64,000 nt of DNA from Granulosicoccaceae bacterium. GTDB lineage: Bacteria; Pseudomonadota; Gammaproteobacteria; Granulosicoccales; Granulosicoccaceae. Shown here one piece after another: positions 1 through 9,370 of the stretch. The stretch is taken from assembly GCA_020629835.1 (NCBI GenBank), contig JAHDCO010000005.1:64357-128356 (forward strand), in the 5' to 3' direction. The notes under the pieces were generated by a model. It had not been told where the DNA came from and did no database searches. It saw nothing but the letters and a program-made list of their open reading frames with translations. Each line of letters starts with the position of its first letter. Position 1 is the first letter of the stretch. Both the position numbers and the translations under genes were made by a program.

Positions 1-816
1 CAGAAAAATCCGGATAAAAACGCTGACCCCATCATCGTTCACCCCGATGTGCGGCGTATGCTTTTAACGCAGAAAGCGTTTGCTGAGGGAGGGCGCTTGT
101 TTGTGCATTCCTTAGCGATGGATGTTGACGTAACCGAGTCCGACGCTTCCCCTCAAGAGATTGGTAAAGCCGATGCGCGTCTGGCACTGCTAACACCGAT
201 TGCCAAAGCGTTCTTAACTGAAACCGGTTTTGAGTCGGCCAACCTGGGATTACAGATCTTCGGTGGTCACGGATTTATTCAAGAGTGGGGCATGGAACAA
301 AACGTCAGAGACTGCAGAATCTCTACGTTGTATGAGGGCACCACCGGCATCCAGGCGCTGGATTTATTAGGGCGCAAGATTGTTGGTTCACAGGGTGGCT
401 TGCTGCGGCCGTTTTTAGCTGAAATCGCTGAGTTCTGCGATGCCCATGAGAATACCCGTGAAATGGCCAATGTGGTAGCAACGCTTCGAACGCATTGCGA
501 CGAATGGGAAACCATCACAACCGACATCACCATGCGAGCGATGTCGAATGCGGATGAAATCGGCGCTGCTTCCGTGGATTACCTAATGTACGCGGGTTAT
601 GTGGTACTGGCGTATTTCTGGGCACAATCACGAGCCACAGCGTTAAACGCTTTGGCGCAACCGACGTGCACTGAACACGATTTTTATCAGGCGAAATTAA
701 CGACCTGTGACTACTATTTTGAAAAGTTGCTGCCGCGCACGCGTTCTTTGGTTGCCACCATGGATGCAGGTGCTGATCCGCTAATGGCACTCAACGCTGA
801 CCACTTCCGCTTCTAA
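1..816 (+). CDS. Acyl-CoA dehydrogenase, C-terminal part (5' end outside the window)
   Basis: FAD-dependent enzyme that introduces the alpha-beta double bond into acyl-CoA, the first step of beta-oxidation. The frame is open from base 1, so the start lies upstream; the GTG at 49 is internal. Visible are the late catalytic-domain motif QIFGGHGF (about residue 85 of the fragment) and LYEGTTGIQ with the catalytic Glu (about residue 112). About 150 further residues follow, resembling the extra C-terminal domain (PF12806 type) of the long, roughly 600-residue acyl-CoA dehydrogenases. The stop is 12 bases before fadB, so it is very likely co-transcribed with fadBA. Substrate chain length cannot be read from this part; a DmdC-like thioether-acyl substrate is possible in this subfamily but unsupported here. 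Confidence 0.88.
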   Translation, partial: QKNPDKNADPIIVHPDVRRMLLTQKAFAEGGRLFVHSLAMDVDVTESDASPQEIGKADARLALLTPIAKAFLTETGFESANLGLQIFGGHGFIQEWGMEQNVRDCRISTLYEGTTGIQALDLLGRKIVGSQGGLLRPFLAEIAEFCDAHENTREMANVVATLRTHCDEWETITTDITMRAMSNADEIGAASVDYLMYAGYVVLAYFWAQSRATALNALAQPTCTEHDFYQAKLTTCDYYFEKLLPRTRSLVATMDAGADPLMALNADHFRF

Positions 817-828
817 AGGACACACGTT

Positions 829-2985
829 ATGGTATTTGAAGGCCAGTCACTCACGGTAGCTGAAGTTAAATCGGGGCTGTACAACATGTGCTTCGATCTG
901 CAAGGATCGAGCGTGAACAAGTTTGACCAGGCAACGGTTAAGGAGCTCAAAAACGCGATAACCGCGTTGCAACGTCACGACGGCGTAAAGGGTTTGATGC
1001 TGACAAGCGCAAAGAGCAGCTTCTTCGTCGGTGCGGACATCTCTGAATTCGGTGAGTTGTTCAAAGCGCCTGAGAATGAAATTGTCGCCGAGCTCCTGGA
1101 GATCGATGCGTTATTCTCATCGCTAGAAGACTTACCGTACCCCACCGTTGCCGCAATAAACGGTGAAGCACTGGGCGGCGGGTTAGAAATTTGTTTAGCG
1201 TGTGATTACCGCATCATGACGCAGAAAGCCAAGATCGGTTTACCCGAAGTGAAGCTTGGCATATTGCCCGGTTGGGGCGGTACCGTACGCCTGCCCAGAA
1301 TCATTGGTGTCGATAACGCCATCGAATGGGTAGCCACCGGATCTAACAAACGTTCAGCCGCCGCACTCAAAGACGGCGCGGTAGACGCCGTTGTTGCAGA
1401 GGATCATCTGCGTGATGCGGCCATGCAATTATTGGAAGACTGCATCGCCGGCAAATTCGATCACTCGAAGCGGCGCGAAGAAAAACGTCAGCCGATCCCG
1501 CTATCCACGATTGAACGTACTATGGCGTTTACCAGTGCTCGTGGGGTCGTAGGCGCGAAAGCCGGGCCACATTACCCAGCGCCGATGAGCATCATCAGCG
1601 TCATGGAAAAGCACGCAAGCCTGGATAGGGATAACGCTTTCAAAGTGGAAGCCGCGGCCTTTGCAAAGCTCACAAAGTCTCCCGTGACGGCTGCGCTGAT
1701 TGGTATCTTTCTTAAAGACCAATACTTGAAGAAGCAAAGTAAGCACTTATCCAAAGGCGCTATTGATGTAAATAAAACGGCCGTTTTGGGTGCAGGCATC
1801 ATGGGGGGCGGGATCGCTTATCAATCCGCGTCCAGCGGTGTGCCGATCGTCATGAAAGACATCAATCAAAAAGCCATAGATGATGGCATTGCCGAATCAG
1901 ATAAGTTGTTTTTCAAACAAATTCAACGCGGGCGTTTGGATCAAAAAGCCGCCACAGCCGCGATGCATCGTATTCAACCGAGTTTAAGTTACGGTGAGTT
2001 TGGTGACGTTGACTTAGTGGTGGAAGCGGTTGTCGAAAACCCGAAAGTAAAACAGTCCGTGTTGGCCGAAGTAGAACAACTGATACCTGACAGCGCCATA
2101 CTGACATCAAACACATCCACCATTTCTATTAATTTGTTGGCAGAAAACCTCGCTCGCCCGGAAAACTTCTGCGGCATGCACTTCTTTAACCCCGTGCATT
2201 TGATGCCGTTGGTCGAAGTAATTCGTGGTGAAAAGAGCAGTGATACCGCCATTGCCTCCACCGTAGCGTACGCCAGAAAACTGGGTAAAACGCCAATTGT
2301 TGTAAACGATTGCCCGGGTTTCTTTGTTAACCGTGTGTTATTCCCATACTTTGGCGGCTTCTCCATGTTGTTAAAACAAGGCGCTGACTTCCAACAGGTG
2401 GATAAAGTCATGGAACGCTGGGGCTGGCCGATGGGCCCAGCTTACTTACTGGATGTCGTCGGTATGGACACTGCCTATCATGCGGGTGCTGTGATGGCCG
2501 ATGGTTTTCCGGAGCGTATGAAGTACGACTTCAAATCAGCGATTGATGTGCTTTATGAGAATGAGCGTTTCGGGCAGAAGAATGGGGTTGGGTTCTATCG
2601 CTATGAAATGGATAAGCGCGGCAAGCCCAAGAAAGTTATCGAACCCGAAACAGCTGAAATGATTGCACCGACAGTGACCGAACAGGGTTCGTTTACCGAC
2701 GAAGAGATCATTGAGCGCATGATGATTCCAATGTGCATTGAGACCATTCGATGTTTAGAAGAGGGCATTGTCTCCGGGCCTGCGGACGCCGACATGGGCC
2801 TCGTGTATGGCATTGGCTTTCCTCCATTCAGGGGGGGTGTGTTGCATTACATCGACACCCTAGGCATGGCGAATTTTGTCGCTCTGTGTGACAAGTACAA
2901 AGATCTTGGTCAGCTTTACCACGCGACCGATGGCATGAGAGAACGTGCCAAAACATCCGCCACTTTTTTCGGACCAGGAGCGTAA
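829..2985 (+). CDS. fadB: Fatty-acid oxidation complex alpha subunit FadB (enoyl-CoA hydratase / 3-hydroxyacyl-CoA dehydrogenase)
   Basis: Bifunctional alpha subunit of the cytoplasmic beta-oxidation complex: hydrates trans-2-enoyl-CoA and oxidises L-3-hydroxyacyl-CoA with NAD. It has 718 residues, close to the 729 of E. coli FadB. The N-terminal crotonase domain keeps both catalytic glutamates (ALGGGLE and GLPEVKLG). The Rossmann motif GAGIMGGGIAYQS lies near residue 325, the dehydrogenase His is in MHFFNPVH, and a C-terminal HAD domain repeat follows (GLGFPPF-like GIGFPPFRGG). Similarity to E. coli FadB continues along the whole chain. The ATG is preceded by AAGGA. The next gene, fadA, begins 3 bases after the stop, the usual fadBA arrangement. 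No FadR site can be assigned because the operon promoter is outside the window. Confidence 0.96.
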   Translation: MVFEGQSLTVAEVKSGLYNMCFDLQGSSVNKFDQATVKELKNAITALQRHDGVKGLMLTSAKSSFFVGADISEFGELFKAPENEIVAELLEIDALFSSLEDLPYPTVAAINGEALGGGLEICLACDYRIMTQKAKIGLPEVKLGILPGWGGTVRLPRIIGVDNAIEWVATGSNKRSAAALKDGAVDAVVAEDHLRDAAMQLLEDCIAGKFDHSKRREEKRQPIPLSTIERTMAFTSARGVVGAKAGPHYPAPMSIISVMEKHASLDRDNAFKVEAAAFAKLTKSPVTAALIGIFLKDQYLKKQSKHLSKGAIDVNKTAVLGAGIMGGGIAYQSASSGVPIVMKDINQKAIDDGIAESDKLFFKQIQRGRLDQKAATAAMHRIQPSLSYGEFGDVDLVVEAVVENPKVKQSVLAEVEQLIPDSAILTSNTSTISINLLAENLARPENFCGMHFFNPVHLMPLVEVIRGEKSSDTAIASTVAYARKLGKTPIVVNDCPGFFVNRVLFPYFGGFSMLLKQGADFQQVDKVMERWGWPMGPAYLLDVVGMDTAYHAGAVMADGFPERMKYDFKSAIDVLYENERFGQKNGVGFYRYEMDKRGKPKKVIEPETAEMIAPTVTEQGSFTDEEIIERMMIPMCIETIRCLEEGIVSGPADADMGLVYGIGFPPFRGGVLHYIDTLGMANFVALCDKYKDLGQLYHATDGMRERAKTSATFFGPGA

Positions 2986-4164
<1,179 letters not shown>

Positions 4165-4198
4165 AGCGCACGAACTAACCTGTTTGTTAAAACAAAAG

Positions 4199-4233
4199 GC
4201 GCCGCTTAGCTTTAAATCTAAGCGGCGCTTTTT
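4199..4233. terminator. Bidirectional rho-independent terminator between fadA and the converging dehydrogenase gene
   Basis: Perfect 11-bp stem GCGCCGCTTAG / CTAAGCGGCGC with an 8-base loop, followed by TTTTT on the + strand and preceded by an A-rich stretch (AAAACAAAA) that becomes a T tract on the - strand. It lies between two converging genes and should stop both transcripts. Confidence 0.92.
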
Positions 4234-4270
4234 CGTTTGGCCGTGTCGATTGTGATTTGTTGTATCGTAA

Positions 4271-5230
4271 TTAGTTAACAGGCGTAACCAACGGCTCACC
4301 GGCGAAATAAGCGGCTAAGTTAGCGCGTTGCAGGGCACCAATTGCCTTACGGGTATCCACCGTGCCAGAACTTTGGTGAGGTTGCAGTAGCGCGTTGTCC
4401 AACGCTAAAAAGCGTTTATCCAGGTTCGGTTCAGACAAGAATACATCCAACGCTGCGGCACCCAAAGCACCGCTTTCCAACGCATCAAGAAGTGCGCCTT
4501 CATCAATGGTTGTGCCGCGTGAAATGTTCACCAGCAAGCCGTTCGGGCCCACCGCTTCAATGGCTTCTTTACCTACGATGCCTTTGGTGGTTGGTCCACC
4601 GGATACCGATACAAACAAGATATCGACAGCAGCGGCTAACTCGGTGATATCACCGTGATGCGTCCAGTTGGGCGTGTCTTTTTCTTCTCGGCTGTAATAG
4701 TGGATGTCCATACCAAAGGGCACCAGGCGTTCGCCGATGGCTCGACCGATGCGGCCCAATCCAACGATGCCAGCTTTTTTGCCGCTGATCTTAGTGCCTA
4801 AACGGTATTCGCCATGCTGCTGCCATTCACCGGAGCGTACCCAGGCCGATGCCCCGACAATGCCGCGCGACTGCGCAATCATTAAACCGATGGCAAGATC
4901 TGCCACATCCTCGGTGAGTACGTCGGGTGTGTTAGAGACTTTGATGCCGCGTGAGCTGGCGTGTGCCACATCGATGGTGTCGTAACCCACGCCGTAATTA
5001 GCCACGACGCCCAGGTTTGGAAATTCGTCCATGATGGCCGCGTTTAACTGGCTGTGGCCGCGAAAGGCAATACCGACAATGGCTTCTTTTGTTTCACTGG
5101 ACAGGTGGCCCAGGCTGTTATCGGCGGGTACGTAATGCAGCTCGTACAGTTCCCCCAGGGGCTGTAGATCCCAATCGTCACACTCACCGAACACTAAAAT
5201 CTGGGGCTTAGACAAGGCCGCTGTCTCCAA
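4271..5230 (-). CDS. NAD(P)-dependent D-2-hydroxyacid dehydrogenase (glyoxylate/hydroxypyruvate reductase-like)
   Basis: Member of the D-isomer-specific 2-hydroxyacid dehydrogenase family, which interconverts 2-oxoacids such as glyoxylate or hydroxypyruvate and D-2-hydroxyacids. Its 319 residues match the family. It has NYGVGYD near residue 78, the nucleotide-binding GLGRIG near residue 157, and the catalytic Arg in VNISRG, Glu in FLSEPN and His in LQPHQS. The residue after the second beta-strand is Ser-Arg (YYSREEK), which favours NADPH. The exact substrate cannot be told. It is divergent from the GntR-type regulator at 5365 and shares with it a 134-base intergenic region holding a perfect palindrome, so regulation by that protein is a reasonable inference. 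Confidence 0.88.
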   Translation of the reverse strand: METAALSKPQILVFGECDDWDLQPLGELYELHYVPADNSLGHLSSETKEAIVGIAFRGHSQLNAAIMDEFPNLGVVANYGVGYDTIDVAHASSRGIKVSNTPDVLTEDVADLAIGLMIAQSRGIVGASAWVRSGEWQQHGEYRLGTKISGKKAGIVGLGRIGRAIGERLVPFGMDIHYYSREEKDTPNWTHHGDITELAAAVDILFVSVSGGPTTKGIVGKEAIEAVGPNGLLVNISRGTTIDEGALLDALESGALGAAALDVFLSEPNLDKRFLALDNALLQPHQSSGTVDTRKAIGALQRANLAAYFAGEPLVTPVN

Positions 5231-5316
5231 GGTTGAACAAATTAAAGGGATTAGGGTAGCAGGACACTTGCATCAACTGCCGTACGCCCAACGCGCAGAG
5301 TGTATCGCGAATCGGT

Positions 5317-5334
5317 AATAATTTCGAAATTATT
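5317..5334. promoter_or_regulatory. Perfect 18-bp palindrome, candidate operator
   Basis: AATAATTTCGAAATTATT reads identically on both strands. It sits in the divergent intergenic region between the dehydrogenase gene (start 5230) and the GntR/FCD regulator gene (start 5365), 30 bases before the regulator start. Position and symmetry suit a dimeric regulator binding both promoters; which protein binds is inference. Confidence 0.55.
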
Positions 5335-5364
5335 TAACTATTTCCAAACTAATTTGCTACTCTA

Positions 5365-6099
5365 GTGGCCACACGCTTACGTAGCCCCAGAGTGATCAAC
5401 CCCTCCAAACAGCAATCGGTGGTTCCCATCAGCGATGCCGCGCCCGATGCGCATACCTTGTACGAGGTATTACGCGACGGTTTAATTTGGGGCCGTTGGA
5501 AGCCTGGCGAAAAACTTAAACCCCAACATTTGAAAGATGAGCTGGGTTGTAAAAGCGCGGCGCTGAGGGAAGCGCTGATCCGTTTAGCGGGCGAAGGCTT
5601 TGTGGATTCCGAACTCAATCAAGGCTTTCGCGCCGTTGCGCACTCGAAAGAAACGTTCCAGGAAGCGGTGCATATGCGCTGGGTTCTTGAATGCGAAGCC
5701 GTGCGCATGGCTTTGAAAAACGGTGGGTTCGAATGGGAGATGGCGGTTAGCGCTGCACACAAGAAGTTAGTGTTCGTGGAAGAACGCATGAAAGCCGCTG
5801 ATGATGTCACACCGTTTTTAAAGCACTGGTCGCGACAAGACTGGGAGTTTCATAACACGGTATTGTCTGCTTGCCGTTCAACCCTCTTGCTGCGCAGTTA
5901 TAAAACCGCCTATGACACGTTTAGAATGTACGCCGTGTCATCACTACCCACTTACGGATTTGGTGGGGACAACAACATTACAGAGCACAACGCCATTTAC
6001 GAAGCGGCCATTCAGCATGATGAAGCCGCCTGTATTGAGGCTATCCTCTGTCATCTGCCTTTATCGGATGACGCAACCTTGAGTGCCGGGGCTGGCTAA
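5365..6099 (+). CDS. GntR family transcriptional regulator, FCD (FadR C-terminal) type
   Basis: DNA-binding regulator with an N-terminal winged helix (about residues 30-90, with the typical KPGEKLKPQHLKDELG and ALREALIRLAGEGFV segments) and an all-helical FCD ligand domain (about residues 95-225). FCD regulators usually sense small carboxylic acids. Its 244 residues are typical. The start is GTG at 5365 with no clear ribosome-binding site; an in-frame GTG at 5392 is an alternative. It is divergent from a hydroxyacid dehydrogenase and followed after 115 bases by an SDR, both plausible targets. The 18-bp palindrome just upstream suggests autoregulation. Confidence 0.85.
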   Translation: MATRLRSPRVINPSKQQSVVPISDAAPDAHTLYEVLRDGLIWGRWKPGEKLKPQHLKDELGCKSAALREALIRLAGEGFVDSELNQGFRAVAHSKETFQEAVHMRWVLECEAVRMALKNGGFEWEMAVSAAHKKLVFVEERMKAADDVTPFLKHWSRQDWEFHNTVLSACRSTLLLRSYKTAYDTFRMYAVSSLPTYGFGGDNNITEHNAIYEAAIQHDEAACIEAILCHLPLSDDATLSAGAG

Positions 6100-6117
6100 G
6101 ACAAAACGCTGCGCTCA

Positions 6118-6183
6118 CATTGCGTTCGCATTGCATTCGCATGGTAATCGCATTGCAATCGCATTACATTCGTATGGCATTGA
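6118..6183. repeat. Array of six imperfect 11-bp direct repeats
   Basis: Consecutive 11-base units: CATTGCGTTCG, CATTGCATTCG, CATGGTAATCG, CATTGCAATCG, CATTACATTCG, TATGGCATTGA. The first five share CATtgcaTTCG/ATCG at almost every position and the sixth is degenerate. The array fills most of the gap between the GntR gene (stop 6099) and the SDR gene (start 6215). An 11-base period places each unit on nearly the same face of the helix, as in activator half-site arrays, but a decayed simple repeat is also possible. Confidence 0.7.
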
Positions 6184-6214
6184 TACACCACATAACAACA
6201 CATCAGGAAGCATT

Positions 6215-6958
6215 ATGAAAAAAATCGCACTCGTCACCGGTGGTGGCTCAGGCATCGGCTTAGCTTGCGCAAAAACGCTTGCCGCTAATGATTACTTCAC
6301 CGTGATTACCGGGCGCCGCTTGAACGTTTTGGAAGAAGCGGTTGAAGCGATGGGAACTGAAAATAGCGCTGCTATTGCCTGTGATGTGACAAAACCTGAA
6401 GACGTAGATGCACTGTATACATCCATCGAGTCAACGTACGGTCGATTGAACGTGCTGTTTAACAATGCGGGTAATAATGTACCGGCGGCACCGATTGGTG
6501 ATATACCCGTTGAGGATTTTCTGCGGGTAGTAAACGTAAACTACATTGGCGCGTTTCTGTGTGCCCGTGGTGCCTTCAATCTAATGCGCAGTCAGAATCC
6601 TCAGGGTGGTCGTATCATCAATAACGGTTCTATTTCAGCTGCGGTACCGCGGCCTGGCTCAGCGCCTTATACTTCCACCAAACACGCGATCACTGGGTTA
6701 ACCCGCTCGATATCGTTAGACGGTCGCCCTTACAACATCGCATGTGGGCAAATTGATATTGGCAATGCCGCCTCTGATATGACCGCCAAGATGGGCGGTG
6801 GTGTACCGCAGGCTGACTTATCCATTAAGCCAGAACCCGTGATGAGCGTTGACCATGTATCAGATTCGGTATTGCACATGGCGAACCTACCGCTGTCTGC
6901 CAACGTTCAGTTTATGACGGTTATGGCCACCAACATGCCGTTTATCGGCCGTGGCTAG
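6215..6958 (+). CDS. Short-chain dehydrogenase/reductase (SDR)
   Basis: Classical SDR of 247 residues that oxidises or reduces an alcohol/carbonyl with NAD(P). The cofactor motif TGGGSGIG lies at residues 8-15, NNAG near 86, the active-site Ser in NNGSISAA, and the catalytic Tyr and Lys in YTSTKHA. The ATG at 6215 is chosen because AGGAAG lies just upstream and the protein begins directly at the first strand of the fold (MKKIALVTGG); the frame is open farther upstream but only over repeat DNA. It follows the GntR gene in the same direction. Substrate unknown; pairing with a D-2-hydroxyacid dehydrogenase and an FCD regulator suggests a small hydroxyacid or sugar-acid route. Confidence 0.87.
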   Translation: MKKIALVTGGGSGIGLACAKTLAANDYFTVITGRRLNVLEEAVEAMGTENSAAIACDVTKPEDVDALYTSIESTYGRLNVLFNNAGNNVPAAPIGDIPVEDFLRVVNVNYIGAFLCARGAFNLMRSQNPQGGRIINNGSISAAVPRPGSAPYTSTKHAITGLTRSISLDGRPYNIACGQIDIGNAASDMTAKMGGGVPQADLSIKPEPVMSVDHVSDSVLHMANLPLSANVQFMTVMATNMPFIGRG

Positions 6959-6998
6959 GGCAAGTACACAAGTCATTAGGTAACGGAAAACCCACACC

Positions 6999-7367
6999 AT
7001 GCACATTAACCGATGGCCGTTTCTTCTCGGTGTGTTCTTTGCGGCAACCGCGGTAATGATCGGCGCGTTTGGTGCGCACGGGTTGCAATCCATCCTGACG
7101 CCTAAAGCGTTGGGCTGGGTTGAGACCGGCGCGCGCTATCAGTTTATGCACGCGTTTGCGTTATTGGTCTGTGGTTTACTGGCGGGCCACTCGGTTCGGA
7201 TACCCGCAATGCTCTTCACAGTGGGCGTCTTGTTATTCAGTGGCAGTTTGTATGTTATGGCGTTCACCGGCATCACCCGATTAGGCATGATTACGCCGCT
7301 AGGCGGTTTAGGGTTTATAACGGGTTGGGTGTGTTTGGGCTGGTGTGTCTGGCGAACCCAGGAATGA
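6999..7367 (+). CDS. DUF423 family small membrane protein
   Basis: 122-residue protein of the DUF423 (YgdD/YwdK) family, whose function is unknown. About four hydrophobic segments are visible. The family signature is clear: GAFGAHGL near residue 23, then ETGARYQFMHAFALL and a C-terminal PLGGLGFITGW. The ATG at 6999 gives the normal family length. Its stop overlaps the start of the next gene by four bases (ATGA), so the two are translated as a unit. It presumably sits in the inner membrane. Confidence 0.88.
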   Translation: MHINRWPFLLGVFFAATAVMIGAFGAHGLQSILTPKALGWVETGARYQFMHAFALLVCGLLAGHSVRIPAMLFTVGVLLFSGSLYVMAFTGITRLGMITPLGGLGFITGWVCLGWCVWRTQE

Positions 7368-7831
7368 CTGGATTATCTGTCACCCTGACTGAAGCTCAGG
7401 AAAGTGACCGTGCGTTTTTTATCGAAGTTCATCATCTGGCGTACCGTACCCATATTGAAGCGATGTTTGGCTGGGATGCAGACCTTCAGCGCGAGTACGC
7501 TAATTCAGCATTCGACAGCGAAAACATATTTATCGTTTGGTTAGATGGAGAGCAGGTCGGTGTTGTCGGCCTTGACATACTGCCTGACTTCGTCTGGCTG
7601 AAACAGCTATACATATTACCGACGTATCAGCGAAAAGGCGTTGGTGGCTTTGTTGTGCGCTGGGCTATTGGTATCAGCCAATCGAGGAAGAAAGAACTGC
7701 GTTTGCAAACGCTCAAAGTGAATGTGTCTGCTGTTGAGTTTTATCAACGCTACGGGTTTGAAATATCTGAAGAGACGGATACGCATTGGGAGTTATCTCG
7801 GGCCGTAGACGGTTGTTTTCATGAAAAATAG
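7364..7831 (+). CDS. GNAT family N-acetyltransferase
   Basis: 155-residue acetyltransferase that would move an acetyl group from acetyl-CoA to an amine. The acetyl-CoA pyrophosphate loop QRKGVGG is preceded by LKQLYILPTY, and the C-terminal AVEFYQRYGFEI segment is typical of the fold. The start is taken as the ATG that overlaps the DUF423 stop (ATGA); the frame extends to a TTG at 7325, but that lies wholly within DUF423 coding sequence. The gene ends at the base before the stop of the convergent phosphoribosyltransferase gene, so there is no intergenic space. Substrate unknown. Confidence 0.85.
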   Translation: MTGLSVTLTEAQESDRAFFIEVHHLAYRTHIEAMFGWDADLQREYANSAFDSENIFIVWLDGEQVGVVGLDILPDFVWLKQLYILPTYQRKGVGGFVVRWAIGISQSRKKELRLQTLKVNVSAVEFYQRYGFEISEETDTHWELSRAVDGCFHEK

Positions 7832-8497
7832 TTATTTAAACGCCATCCGTCCAGCGTCAGGAAACGTGTGCCTCGCCTCATAATTTTCAAAGCTGGACAG
7901 GGTTTGCGCGTTGCACTCCCGCTGCCAACGAGAACCTGGTACAACCGCTGATAAACATGGGTAACGTTCTCTGTATTTATTTGTCGCTTCGTTTTCTTCA
8001 ATAGCGATAGCTAACAGTCCGGCGACGACACCTTGCTGACGTTCAACCAGCTCAATAGCGCCGGCCATGGTTCCGCCTGTTTCCACCCATTGATCTGCCA
8101 GCAGTACACGTGTACCCGGAGAAAAAGCGGGTATTCGCATTTCCATATCCTGTGTCCGCCCTGAATAATTATCAAATGAAACCTTGTCGGTATCTACACA
8201 CAACTTACCGCTTTTTCGGATAGGTAGAAAACCCTTATTGAGCCTTGCGGCAAGTCCGGCACCTAACACAAAACCCATGGCATCCAGACCGGCCACACAA
8301 TCAATGTCTATTCCTTCTAAGTCGTTAACAAAGTCATCCAACAAATCGGTGTACGCAGCGCTGTTAATATAAATAGAAGTAGGGTCCAGCCATGCGAACT
8401 TGTCACCTTTGGTATTGGGGGACATGATGTTTAAGTACCATCGATCATCTCTTGGTCCTTTGATAGCGTTTTTGTTCTCTTGGCTATCTATAGTCAT
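7832..8497 (-). CDS. Adenine-phosphoribosyltransferase-like protein
   Basis: Type I phosphoribosyltransferase fold, 221 residues. The stretch GLDAMGFVLGAGLAARL followed by GFLPIRKSGKL aligns with the conserved region of adenine phosphoribosyltransferases, and VLLADQWVETGGT is the PRPP-binding loop. In true Apt the loop has two acidic residues before the TGGT turn; here it reads ADQW, with only one Asp and a Glu three residues on, so the specificity may differ. N- and C-terminal extensions make it longer than E. coli Apt (183). Its ATG overlaps the stop of the upstream BtpA/SgcQ-like gene by four bases, which indicates an operon of two. The family makes nucleotides from a base and PRPP; the base used here is unknown. 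Confidence 0.75.
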   Translation of the reverse strand: MTIDSQENKNAIKGPRDDRWYLNIMSPNTKGDKFAWLDPTSIYINSAAYTDLLDDFVNDLEGIDIDCVAGLDAMGFVLGAGLAARLNKGFLPIRKSGKLCVDTDKVSFDNYSGRTQDMEMRIPAFSPGTRVLLADQWVETGGTMAGAIELVERQQGVVAGLLAIAIEENEATNKYRERYPCLSAVVPGSRWQRECNAQTLSSFENYEARHTFPDAGRMAFK

Positions 8498-9243
8498 CTT
8501 GTCTCTCCAATCTCTCTCGTTACGTTCATAAGCGATCGTAACTTCGCGGGATCAATATTATAAAAATCGTTATCCTTATTGATGCCGGTCGACACCAAAA
8601 AGCAATCTACCGTTTTATACACATGCGCATTATCGGGTGTTACGCCTGATGCCAAGCTCAACGAGTGTTCACCAATCGCGTTTCGAAATACTTCTATCTT
8701 TTCAGGGGACGCTTCTTTTCCCGTGGCTACCCCAGACGTGCACACCGCATCCATAAAGTGCGTTGCCAGTTTCGCCGCAGTCGCGTAATGCTCCGGCGAC
8801 ACTTCGCGTTGTTTTTTAAAACAGGTACCACCCATATAAAAGCCATCCCATGCTGAGTCCTGTCTTGCTTGGGCTATGCGCTTCGCTTCGTCTTGTTGAC
8901 TGACATGACTGTGTTCATCTATGCGCGCATCGTCTGCCCAGTAAGCATCAATAACACACCCCTCATTGGCCAGCTCGCCCAGAATGGGAAACGCAATTTC
9001 TCCGGTTTGCGCCAAAAAATTCAGGCCCAACCAGAGATCGGGGTAGGCAGCACGAACGTCTCGAACAATGGGCAAAAATTCTGGATAAGGGAAATCATGG
9101 TTAATCAGGAAAATCCCATGCACGCCCTCTTGTAGCGCGCGTTGCACGTTTTTGAGGCATTGCTCGGTATCCAGGGCATGAATAACTGGCATCACGACTG
9201 GACCCGGGCAGTCAAACAGCGCGTGAAATTCTTTTCGAAGCAT
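8494..9243 (-). CDS. TIM-barrel protein, probably BtpA/SgcQ-like
   Basis: About 249 residues. The alternation of strands and helices (VVMPVIHAL, GVHGIFLIN, LWLGLNFL, AWDGFYMGG, HFMDAVCTSGVATGK, LSLASGVTPDNAH, VDCFLVSTGINKD) is that of a TIM barrel. The last three segments resemble the end of BtpA/SgcQ family proteins, whose biochemical role is not settled. The ATG at 9243 is preferred over a TTG at 9276 because the N-terminal match begins there; no strong ribosome-binding site was seen for either. Its stop overlaps the start of the phosphoribosyltransferase-like gene (ATGA), and it is divergent from the polyamine-type ABC operon. Family assignment was made by eye and is uncertain. Confidence 0.55.
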   Translation of the reverse strand: MLRKEFHALFDCPGPVVMPVIHALDTEQCLKNVQRALQEGVHGIFLINHDFPYPEFLPIVRDVRAAYPDLWLGLNFLAQTGEIAFPILGELANEGCVIDAYWADDARIDEHSHVSQQDEAKRIAQARQDSAWDGFYMGGTCFKKQREVSPEHYATAAKLATHFMDAVCTSGVATGKEASPEKIEVFRNAIGEHSLSLASGVTPDNAHVYKTVDCFLVSTGINKDNDFYNIDPAKLRSLMNVTREIGETR

Positions 9244-9370
9244 TGAGGTGCGAATGGTCAATAATCTGGTAGTCAAAGATAACCGATTTGGCTTAGCATG
9301 GGCTTTGACCCTGTTTGGTTGCGGATTTTTCCGCTATTCGACAAGAAAACCCCAGTACTAGAGGATTCCG

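Noticed and set aside
6118-6183. CRISPR-like array
   Set aside because: Units are 11 bp and contiguous, with no spacers and no cas genes nearby.
6083-6214. Possible 44-residue N-terminal extension of the SDR
   Set aside because: It would translate only the 11-bp repeat array; the ATG at 6215 has a good ribosome-binding site and starts the fold.
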